Shown: in pieces, positions 12,762 through 23,120 of the stretch | How positions within the stretch are numbered: position 1 is the first letter of the stretch | Layout: each line of letters opens with the position of its first letter | Assembly: GCF_051348905.1 (NCBI RefSeq) | Contig: NC_135232.1 | Coordinates: 790,242,775 to 790,306,774, forward strand | DNA length: 64,000 nucleotides | Reading direction: 5' to 3' | Source: Ranitomeya variabilis | Taxonomy: Eukaryota; Chordata; Amphibia; Anura; Dendrobatidae | Translations under genes and position numbers: made by a program | The notes under the pieces: model-generated | Told to the model about the DNA's origin: nothing | Database searches by the model: none | What the model saw: the letters and a program-made list of their open reading frames with translations, nothing else

Positions 12762-14091
12762 TATTTTAAAGTTTGTGTGACATTCATACTTTGTCTTAGT
12801 TGTTGGAAATATGAAAAAGGAAAAAAAATGTATCAGATCTGCGCTTCATATTAACATTTAGAGAAAATTAGAAGCCGTATTTAGGTTTGAACTTGTCAAA
12901 GAACGTAGAAGGAGCAGATACTTTATAAAGGCTCATTGACACAAACAATAGCATATAGGGCACAATAAATTATTGCATATTGTTTGTCTAGTGATTGGTG
13001 TTCTGTTTCCTGTTTTCAGTAGTCCCAAGTTGTTTTTTTAATTTGAACCTTTTTAAAAGTCATTTTTGTATGTGTTTACAAGATATGCAAAACGTGGACA
13101 TTCTTTGGCTAAAAAGTGTCGAAATAAGTTTAAAGATGAGAACAGAGTGATATCAGCTGCCTTGTCCTCATAAACACTTTCTGCTTCGCTAACGAGATCA
13201 CTGAAATCATGTAAGCAGGTAATTTTTGGAGAGCCGAAATTCAGTGGAAATGAGTTTTTTGTTATTAAGTTAATTTTTATGGTAAGAAATTAGTTTATAA
13301 TTTTGGACAAATCATCTGATCTCTTTTCATAATAATCTAGCGTTAACACAAATTACCACTATAAAATCTGAAGCAGTAAACTTTGTGAAAGCCAAATTTT
13401 GTATCAGTCTGAAATCTTTTGGCCATTAATGTACAGTCCTAGATATTTTTAGAAAAACTGTAAAAGGAAAAAATGAGGAAAGGAAAAACTTCTAAAGAAA
13501 AGCATTGCTGACTTCTAAAATCAGGATATCTAGCAGGAGTACTCCAGAAAATTTCCCTGCATTTATTTGGACTAAAACAAATGTTCTCTGATAGTCTTAT
13601 CATATGGCTAAAATTATTTCCTTTGTTTTGACTAATATCCTTCCCAAACCAGTGTCCCATTAGCGTACAATGAAACTGATGTTCCAAGCCATTTTTCTAG
13701 GCTTAAGTTCCTAAGGGTCAGTGGCTACTGCATTGAAGCTGTAGAAAGTAAAAAAGATCAAAGCTTGAGAGTCAGAAACCAGCAAAATCAACCCCTTTTG
13801 TGGTCTTGCATACATTACTGTGCCACATTTTACCAACAGGGAACTCTGTTAGTAATTTATAATGAACTCCTGGCATGTAAGACTAAAAAAGTGCATGTAA
13901 TGAGTTTTAGTATGAAATAGATCTTTCCCTTTTACATTATATGCATTTTCTTTCTGATCAGTTTTACCTTTACAAATAAGAAAACAAAAGCAAAGTTCCA
14001 TAGAGAAAAGAAATCTTTCTGTTATCCAGTCATCAGGAAAATGTTGAGTATCTAGATTTGACAAAACACCTACTTCAAGTAAGAGACTTGT

Positions 14092-14177
14092 GGCTCTGTG
14101 GCGCAATGGATAGCGCATTGGACTTCTAGGGAACTGATGTGATTCAAAGGTTGTGGGTTCGAGTCCCACCAGAGTCA
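14092..14177 (+). tRNA. tRNA-Arg(TCT), looks intact
   Basis: Gene body identical to the copy at 7053. The only nearby difference is just after the terminator (TTTTAACG in place of TTTTAAAG). Confidence 0.95.
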
Positions 14178-15498
14178 TATTTTAACGTTTGTGTGACATT
14201 CATACTTTGTCTCAGTTGTTGGAAATATGAAAAAGGAAAAAAAATGTATCAGATCTGTACTTCATATTAACATTTAGAGAAAATTAGAAGCCGTATTTAG
14301 GTTTGAACTTGTCAAAGAACGTAGAAGGAGCAGATACTAAAGGCTCATTGACACAAACAATAGCATATAGGGCACAATAAATTATTGCATATTGTTTGTC
14401 TAGTGATTGGTGTTCTGTTTCCTGTTTTCAGTAGTCCCGAGTTCTTTTTTTAATTTGAACCTTTTTAAAAGTCATTTTTGTATGTGTTTACAAGATATGC
14501 AAAACGTGGACATTCTTTGGCTAAAAAGTGTCGAAATAAGTTTAAAGATGAGAACAGAGTGATATCAGCTGCCTTGTCCTCATAAACACTTTCTGCTTCG
14601 CTAACGAGATCACTGAAATCATGTAAGCAAGTAATTTTTGGGGAGCCGAAATTCAGTGGAAATGAGTTTTTTGTTATTAAGTTAATTTTTATGGTAAGAA
14701 ATTAGTTTATAATTTTGGACAAATCATCTGAACTCTTTTCATAATAATCTAGCGTTAACACAAATTACCACTATAAAATCTGAAGCAGTAAACTTTGTGA
14801 AAGCCAAATTTTGTATCAGTCTGAAATCTTTTAGCCATTAATGTACAGTCCTAGATATTTTTAGAAAAACTGTAAAAGGAAAAAATGAGGAAAGGAAAAA
14901 CTTCTAAAGAAAAGCATTGCTGACTTCTAAAATCAGGATATCTAGCAGGAGCACTCCAGAAAATTTCCCTGCATTTATTTGGACTAAAACAAATGTTCTC
15001 TGATAGTCTTATCATATGGCTAAAATTATTTCCTTTGTTTTGACTAATATCCTTCCCAAACCAGTGTCCCATTAGCGTACAATGAAACTGATGTTCCAAG
15101 CCATTTTTCTAGGCTTAAGTTCCTAAGGGTCAGTGGCTACTGCATTGAAGCTGTAGAAAGTAAAAAAGATCAAAGCTTGAGAGTCAGAAACCAGCAAAAT
15201 CAACCCCTTTTGTGGTCTTGCATACATTACTGTGCCACATTTACCAACAGGGAACTCTGTTAGTAATTTATAATGAACTCCTGGCATGTAAGACTAAAAA
15301 AGTGCATGTAATGAGTTTTAGTATGAAATAGATCTTTCCCTTTTACATTATATGCATTTTCTTTCTGATCAGTTTTACCTTTACAAATAAGAAAACAAAA
15401 GCAAAGTTCCATAGAGAAAAGAAATCTTTCTGTTATCCAGTCATCAGGAAAATGTTGAGTATCTAGATTTGAACACCTACTTCAAGTAAGAGACTTGT

Positions 15499-15584
15499 GG
15501 CTCTGTGGCGCAATGGATAGCGCATTGGACTTCTAGGGAACTGATGTGATTCAAAGGTTGTGGGTTCGAGTCCCACCAGAGTCA
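15499..15584 (+). tRNA. tRNA-Arg(TCT), looks intact
   Basis: Gene body identical to the copy at 7053 with TTTT terminator. The 5' flank has lost a few bases (GATTTGAACACC in place of GATTTGACAAAACACC), which lie outside the internal promoter. Confidence 0.95.
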
Positions 15585-16909
15585 TATTTTAAAGTTTGTG
15601 TGACATTCATACTTGTCTCAGTTGTTGGAAATATGAAAAAGGAAAAAAAATGTATCAGATCTGCGCTTAATATTAACATTTAGAGAAAATTAGAAGCCGT
15701 ATTTAGGTTTGAACTTGTCAAAGAACGTAGAAGGAGCAGATACTAAAGGCTCATTGACACAAACAATAGCATATAGGGCACAATAAATTATTGCATATTG
15801 TTTGTCTAGTGATTGGTGTTCTGTTTCCTGTTTTCAGTAGTCCCAAGTTCTTTTTTTAATTTGAACCTTTTTAAAAGTCATTTTTGTATGTGTTTACAAG
15901 ATATGCAAAACGTGGACATTCTTTGGCTAAAAAGTGTCGAAATAAGTTTAAAGATGAGAACAGAGTGATATCAGCTGCCTTGTCCTCATAAACACTTTCT
16001 GCTTCGCTAACGAGATCACTGAAATCATGTAAGCAGGTAATTTTTGGAGAGCCGAAATTCAGTGGAAATGAGTTTTTTGTTATTAAGTTAATTTTTATGG
16101 TAAGAAATTAGTTTATAATTTTGGACAAATCATCTGATCTCTTTTCATAATAATCTAGCGTTAACACAAATTACCACTATAAAATCTGAAGCAGTAAACT
16201 TTGTGAAAGCCAAATTTTGTATCAGTCTGAAATCTTTTGGCCATTAATGTACAGTCCTAGATATTTTTAGAAAAACTGTAAAAGGAAAAAATGAGGAAAG
16301 GAAAAACTTCTAAAGAAAAGCATTGCTGACTTCTAAAATCAGGATATCTAGCAGGAGTACTCCAGAAAATTTCCCTGCATTTATTTGTACTAAAACAAAT
16401 GTTCTCTGATAGTCTTATCATATGGCTAAAATTATTTCCTTTGTTTTGACTAATATCCTTCCCAAACCAGTGTCCCATTAGCGTACAATGAAACTGATGT
16501 TCCAAGCCATTTTTCTAGGCTTAAGTTCCTAAGGGTCAGTGGCTACTGCATTGAAGCTGTAGAAAGTAAAAAAGATCAAAGCTTGAGAGTCAGAAACCAG
16601 CAAAATCAACCCCTTTTGTGGTCTTGCATACATTACTGTGCCACATTTTACCAACAGGGAACTCTGTTAGTAATTTATAATGAACTCCTGGCATGTAAGA
16701 CTAAAAAAGTGCATGTAATGAGTTTTAGTATGAAATAGATCTTTCCCTTTTACATTATATGCATTTTCTTTCTGATCAGTTTTACCTTTACAAATAAGAA
16801 AACAAAAGCAAAGTTCCATAGAGAAAAGAAATCTTTCTGTTATCCAGTCATCAGGAAAATGTTGAGTATCTAGATTTGACAAAAAACCTACTTCAAGTAG
16901 GAGACTTGT

Positions 16910-16995
16910 GGCTCTGTGGCGCAATGGATAGCGCATTGGACTTCTAGGGAACTGATGTGATTCAAAGGTTGTGGGTTTGAGTCCCACCAGAGTCA
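16910..16995 (+). tRNA. tRNA-Arg(TCT), B-box variant
   Basis: Full-length, with the C56-to-T change seen at 8465 and 11264. The 5' flank reads AAGTAGGAGAC where other units have AAGTAAGAGAC. Confidence 0.85.
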
Positions 16996-18317
16996 TATTT
17001 TAAAGTTTGTGTGACATTCATACTTTGTCTCAGTTGTTGGAAATATGAAAAAGGAAAAAAAATGTATCAGATCTGCGCTTAATATTAACATTTAGAGAAA
17101 ATTAGAAGCCGTATTTAGGTTTGAACTTGTCAAAGAACGTAGAAGGAGCAGATACTAAAGGCTCATTGACACAAACAATAGCATATAGGGCACAATAAAT
17201 TATTGCATATTGTTTGTCTAGTGATTGGTGTTCTGTTTCCTGTTTTCAGTAGTCCCAAGTTCTTTTTTTAATTTGAACCTTTTTAAAAGTCATTTTTGTA
17301 TGTGTTTACAAGATATGCAAAACGTGGACATTCTTTGGCTAAAAAGTGTCGAAATAAGTTTAAAGATGAGAACAGAGTGATATCAGCTGCCTTGTCCTCA
17401 TAAACACTTTCTGCTTCGCTAACAAGATCACTGAAATCATGTAAGCAAGTAATTTTTGGAGAGCCGAAATTCAGTGGAAATGAGTTTTTTGTTATTAAGT
17501 TAATTTTTATGGTAAGAAATTAGTTTATAATTTTGGACAAATCATCTGAACTCTTTTCATAATAATCTAGCGTTAACACAAATTACCACTATAAAATCTG
17601 AAGCAGTAAACTTTGTGAAAGCCAAATTTTGTATCAGTCTGAAATCTTTTGGCCATTAATGTACAGTCCTAGATATTTTTAGAAAAACTGTAAAAGGAAA
17701 AAATGAGGAAAGGAAAAACTTCTAAAGAAAAGCATAGCTGACTTCTAAAATCAGGATATCTAGCAGGAGCACTCCAGAAAATTTCCCTGCATTCATTTGG
17801 ACTAAAACAAATGTTCTCTGATAGTCTTATCATATGGCTAAAATTATTTCCTTTGTTTTGACTAATATCCTTCCCAAACCAGTGTCCCATTAGCGTACAA
17901 CGAAACTGATGTTCCAAGCCATTTTTCTAGGCTTAAGTTCCTAAGGGTCAGTGGCTACTGCATTGAAGCTGTAGAAAGTAAAAAAGATCAAAGCTTGAGA
18001 GTCAGAAACCAGCAAAATCAACCCCTTTTGTGGTCTTGCATACATTACTGTGCCACATTTTACCAACAGGGAACTCTGTTAGTAATTTATAATGAACTCC
18101 TGGCATGTAAGACTAAAAAAGTGCATGTAATGAGTTTTAGTATGAAATAGATCTTTCCCTTTTACATTATATGCATTTTCTTTCTGATCAGTTTTACCTT
18201 TACAAATAAGAAAACAAAAGCAAAGTTCCATAGAGAAAAGAAATCTTTCTGTTATCCAGTCATCAGGAAAATGTTGAGTATCTAGATTTGAACACCTACT
18301 TCAAGTAAGAGACTTGT

Positions 18318-18403
18318 GGCTCTGTGGCGCAATGGATAGCGCATTGGTCTTCTAGAGAACTGATGTGATTCAAAGGTTGTGGGTTCGAGTCCCACCGAAG
18401 TCA
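18318..18403 (+). pseudogene. tRNA-Arg(TCT), decayed edge copy
   Basis: A31 is T, breaking the pair that closes the anticodon loop, and the 3' acceptor strand is CGAAGTC, giving an A-C mismatch at pair 5-68. The intron also differs by one base. The B box is intact. This is the first clearly diverged unit near the right edge of the array. Confidence 0.75.
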
Positions 18404-19784
18404 TATTTTAAAGTTTGTGTGACATTAATACTTTGTCTCAGTTGTTGTTGGAAATATGAAAAAGGAAAAAAAATGTGTCAGATCTGCGCTTCATATTAAC
18501 ATTTAGAGAAAATTAGAAGCCGTATTTAGGTTTGAACTTGTCAAAGAATGTAGATGGAGCAGCTACTAAAGGCTCATTGACACAAACAATAGCATATAGG
18601 GCACAATAAATTATTGCATATTGTTTGTCTAGTGATTGGTGTTCTGTTTCCTGTTTTCACTAATCCCAAGTTCTTTTTTTAATTTGAACCTTTTTAAAAG
18701 TCATTTTTGTATGTGTTTACAAGATATGCAAAACGTGGACATTCTTTGGCTGAAAAGTGTCAAAATATGTTTAAAGATGAGAACAGAGTGATATCAGCTG
18801 CCTTGTCCTCATAAACACTTTCTGCTTCGCTAACGAGATCACTGAAATCATGTAAGCAGGTAATTTTTGGAGAGCCGAAATTCAGTGGAAATGAGTTTTT
18901 TGTTATTAAGTTAATTTTTTATGGTAAGAAATTAGTTTATAATTTTGGACAAATCATCTGATCTCTTTTCATAATAATCTAGCGTTAACACAAATTACCA
19001 CTAATCATCTGATCTCTTTTCAGAATAATCTAGAGTTAACACATATTACCACTATAAAATCTGAAGCAGTAAACTTTGTGAAAGCTAAATTTTGTATCAG
19101 TCTGAAATCTTTTGGCCATTAATGTACAGTCCTATAAATTTTTAGAAAAACTGTAAAAGGAAAAAATAAGGAAAGGAAAAACTTCTAAAGAAAAGCATAG
19201 CTGACTTCTAAAATCAGGATATCTAGCAGGAGCACTACTGAAAATTTCCCTGCATTTATTTGGACTAAAACAAATGTTCTCTGATAATTTTAGCCATATG
19301 ATAAGACTATTTCCTTTGTTTTGACTAATATTCTTCCCAAACCAGTGTCCCATTAGCGTACAACGAAACTGATGTTCGAAGCCATTTTTCTAGGCTTAAG
19401 TTCCTAAGGGTCAGTGGCTACTGCATTGAAGCTGTAGAAAGTAAAAAAGATCAAAGCTTGAGAGTTAGAAACCAGCAAAAGCAACCCCTTTTGTGGTCTT
19501 GCATACATTACTGTGCCACACTTTACCAACAGGGAACTCTGTTAGTAATTTATAATGAACTCCTGGCATGTAAGACTAAAAAAGTGCATGTAATGAGTTT
19601 TAGTATGAAATAGATCTTTCCCTTTTACAATATATGCATTTTCTTTCTGATCAGTTTTACCTTTACAAATAAGAAAACAAAAGCAAAGTTACAAAGAGAA
19701 AATAAATCTTTCTGTTATCCAGTCATCAGGAAGATGTTGAGAATCTAGATTTGACAAAACACCTACTTCAAGTAAGAGACTTGT

Positions 19785-19870
19785 GGCTCTGTGGCGCAAT
19801 GGATAGCGCGTTGCACTTCTAGGGAGCTGATGTGATTCAAAGGTTGTGGGTTCCAGTACCCCCAGAGTCG
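19785..19870 (+). pseudogene. tRNA-Arg(TCT), decayed edge copy
   Basis: Changes include G30 to C in the anticodon stem, a T loop beginning TTCCAGT that breaks the B box, and a disrupted 3' T-stem strand (ACCCC). The discriminator is G, as in most vertebrate tRNA-Arg(TCT) genes, which suggests the edge copies keep an older state than the core copies with A. Confidence 0.8.
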
Positions 19871-21239
19871 TGTTTTGAAGTTTGTGTGACATTCATACTT
19901 TGTCTCAGTTGTTGTTGGAAATATGAAAAAGGATAAAAAATGTATCAGATCTCCACTTCATATTAACATTTAGAGAAAATTAGAAGCCGTATTTAGGATT
20001 GAACTTGTCAAAGAACGTAGAAGGAGCAGATACTAAAGGCTCATTGACACAAACGATAGCATATAGCGCACAGTAAATTATTACATATTTTTTGTCTAGT
20101 GGTTGGTGTTCTGTTTCCTGTTTTCAGTAGTCCCAAGTTCTTTTTTTTAATTTGAACATTTTTAAAAGTCGTTTTTGTATGTGTTTACAAGATATGCAAA
20201 ACGTGGACATTCTTTGGCTAAAAAGTGGCAAAATAAGTTTAAAGATGAGAACAGAGTGATATCAGCTGCCTTGTCCTCATAAACACTTTCTGCTTCGCTA
20301 ACGAGATCACTGAAATCATGTAAGCAGGTAATTTTTGGAGAGCTGAAATTCAGTGGAAATGAGTTTTTTGTTATTAAGTTAATTTTTATGGTAAGAAACT
20401 AGTGTATAATTTTGGACAAATCATTTGATCTCTTTTCATAATAATCTAGAGTTAACATAAATTACCACTAATCTGATCTCTTTTCATAATAATCTAGAGT
20501 TAACACAAATTACCACTATAAAATCTGAAGCAGTAAACTTTGTGAAAGCCAAATTTTGTATCAGTCTGAAATCTTTTAGCCATTAATGTACAGTCCTAGA
20601 TATTTTTAGAAAAACTGTAAAAGGAAACAATGAGGAAAGGAAAAACTTCTAAAGAAAATCATAGCTGACTTCTAAAATCAGGATATCTAGCAGGAGCACT
20701 CCAGAAAATTTCCATGCATTTATTTGGACTAAAACAAATGTTCTCTGATAGTCTTATCATATGGCTAAAATTATTTCCTTTGTTTTGACTAATATCCTTC
20801 CCAAACCAGTGTCCCATTAGCGTACAACAAAACTGATGTTCCAAGCCATTTTTCTAGGCTTAAGTTCCTAAGGGTCAGTGGCTACAGCATTGAAGCTGTA
20901 GAAAGTAAAAAAGATCAAAGATTGAGAGTTAGAAACCAGCAAAAGCAACCCCTTTTGTGGTCTTGCATACATTAGTGTGCCACATTTTACCAACAGGGAA
21001 CTCTGTTAGTAATTTATAATGAACTCCTGGCATGTAAGACTAAAAAAGTGCATGTAATGAGTTTTAGTATGAAATAGATCTTTCCCTTTTACATTATATG
21101 CATTTTCTTTCTGATCAGTTTTACCTTTACAAATAAGAAAACAAAAGCAAAGTTACAAAGAGAAAAGAAATCTTTCTGTTATGCAGTCATCAGGAGTATC
21201 TAGATTTGACAAAACACCTATTTCAAGTAAGAGACCTGT

Positions 21240-21248
21240 GGCTCTGTG
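21240..21248 (+). pseudogene. tRNA-Arg(TCT), 5' stub cut by the hAT insertion
   Basis: Only GGCTCTGTG remains before the hAT terminus. The last eight bases are the target-site duplication repeated at 47981, where the rest of this gene continues. Confidence 0.9.
21241..21248. repeat. hAT target-site duplication, left copy
   Basis: GCTCTGTG, identical to 47981-47988. It is part of the acceptor stem and base 8-9 region of the interrupted tRNA gene. Confidence 0.95.
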
Positions 21249-21411
21249 TAGGGTTGAGCGAAACGGATCGGTCATTTTCATAAGTCGCCGACTTTTGGCA
21301 AAGTCGGCGTCTCATGAAACCCGACCCGATCCCTGTGTGGGGTCGGCCATGCGGTACGCGACTTTCGCACCAAAGTCGCATTTCAATGACGCTAAAAGCG
21401 CCATTTCACAG

Positions 21412-21530
21412 CCAATGAAGGTGGACGCAGAGTTTGGGCAGCGTGATGACATAGATCTCAGTCCCCACCATCTTAGAGAAGGGCATTGCAGTGATTGGCT
21501 TGCTTTCTGCGGCGTCACAGGGGCTATAAA
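21412..21530 (+). promoter_or_regulatory. Likely hAT transposase promoter
   Basis: TATAAA lies at 21525-21530. An inverted CCAAT box (ATTGG) lies at 21493-21497 and a direct CCAAT at 21412-21416. The region is GC-rich compared with the satellite outside. This is the arrangement of an RNA polymerase II core promoter reading into the element, with a start site expected about 30 bp after the TATA box. It is inferred from motifs only. Confidence 0.55.
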
Positions 21531-21933
21531 GGGGCGTTCCCGCCGACCGCCATCTTACTGCTGCTGATCTGAGCGTAGGGAGAGGTTGCTGCCGCTTCGT
21601 CAGAAGCAGGGATAGTGTTAGGCAGGGTACATTCACCCCCAAACCGCTTGTGCTGTAGCGATTTCCACTGTCCAACACCACCTTTTGTTTGCAGGGACAG
21701 TGGAAGCTACTTTTTTTTTCCCTCAGCGCTGTAGCTCATTGGGCTGCCCTAGAAGGCTCCCTGATAGCTGCGTTGCTGTGTGTGTACACCGCTGTGCAAA
21801 CCAACTGCTTTTTTCAAAGCACAAATCCTTTTGTCCCCTTTTTTCTGCACAGCCATCTTGTTTGTTTGTCCACACTTTTGTGTGCAGCAGTCCTTTTTAT
21901 AGTTGCCTGCCATACTTTTCTGAGATTACTGCA

Positions 21934-22995
21934 GGGAGATAAAGATTGGCAAGTCTGCCTCTGTGCCAGTGCTGTGTGTGGCATCTGTCTCTCATTGTGT
22001 GCCACAGAAAACCTAGTGTGTAATACTGGGCCATTTTTTTTTTTTTATTCTCCCTGAAAAAAAAAATAGTGGGAGATAAAGATTGGCAAGTCTGCCTCTG
22101 TGCCAGTGCTGTGTGTGGCATCTGTCTCTCATTGTGTGCCACAGAAATCCTAGTGTGTGATACTGGGCCATTTTTTTTTTTTTATTCTCCCTGAAAAAAA
22201 AAAATAGTGGGAGATAAAGATTGGCAAGTCTGCCTCTGTGCCAGTGCTGTGTGTGGCATCTGTCTCTCATTGTGTGCCACAGAAAACCTAGTGTGTAATA
22301 CTGGGCCATTTTTTTTTATTCTCCCTGAAAAAAAATAATAAATAGTGGGAGATAAAGATTGGCAAGTCTGCCCCTGTGCCAGTGCTGTGTGTGGCATATG
22401 TCTCTCATTGTGTGCCACAGAAAACCTAGTGTGTAATACTGGGCCTTTTTTTTTTTTTATTCTCCCTGAAAAAAAAAAATAGTGGGAGATAAAGATTGGC
22501 AAGTCTGCCTCTGTGCCAGTGCTGTGTGTGGCATCTGTCTCTCATTGTGTGCCACAGAAAACCTAGTGTGTAATACTGGGCCATTATTTTTTTTTTATTC
22601 TCCCTGAAAAAAAATAAATAAATAGTGGGAGATAAAGATTGGCAAATCTGCCTCTGTGCCAGTGCTGTGTGTGGCATCTGTCTCTCATTGTGTGCCACAG
22701 AAAACCTAGTGTGTAATACTGGTCCATTTTTTTTTTTAATTCTCCCTGAAAAAAATAGTGGGAGATTAAGATTGGCATTTCTGCTTGAGTGCCGGTCCTG
22801 TGTGTGCCATCTGTCTCAAATTATTGGGGCACAGAAAACCTAGTGTGTCATACTGTTAATTTTTTTTTTTTTAATTCTCCCTGAAAACAAAAAATAGTGG
22901 AAGATTAAGATTGGCATTTCTGCTTGAGTGCCGGTCGTGTGTGTGCCATCTGTCTCAAATTATTGGGGCACAGAAAACCTAGTGTGTAACATTGG
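21934..22995. repeat. 138-bp minisatellite in the hAT 5' leader
   Basis: Eight tandem copies beginning GGGAGATAAAGATTGGCA, each ending in a T-run, ATTCTCCCTG and an A-run. The first six are nearly identical; the last two (from about 22758) are diverged and read GATTAAGATTGGCATTTCTG. The gradient suggests local expansion from the 3' side. It lies between the promoter and the transposase start. Confidence 0.9.
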
Positions 22996-23120
22996 GCCTG
23001 GTTTTCCTTTCAGTGTCAGCCACCTATAAAGGTGTATATAAATCCTACAGAAGTTAGAGTTCACCTTATAAGTTGTTTTACAGTAACAAATAACATTACT
23101 TTGGTTACGTTTTGCAAACA

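Larger units (their letters stand above)
6845..21248 (+). repeat. tRNA-Arg satellite array, second block (about ten and a half units)
   Basis: The same 1.38-1.42 kb unit continues head to tail from mid-unit at 6845 to the hAT insertion at 21249. Unit spacing is 1412, 1416, 1383, 1412, 1416, 1407 and 1411 bp between successive tRNA starts from 7053 to 16910. Units from about 18.3 kb onward carry many more substitutions, and near 18.95-19.05 kb and 20.42-20.52 kb a segment of about 50 bp is duplicated in tandem. This fits a homogenised core that passes into an older, diverged edge. Confidence 0.95.

Noticed and set aside
137-17917. Recurring minus-strand frames of 82 and about 109 codons in each satellite unit
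   Set aside because: They overlap AT-rich satellite and the antisense of the tRNA gene, have no recognisable domain, and recur only because the unit repeats.
22013-22778. Minus-strand open frames in the 138-bp minisatellite
   Set aside because: They are frame coincidences across a tandem repeat with poly-A/T tracts and have no supporting feature.
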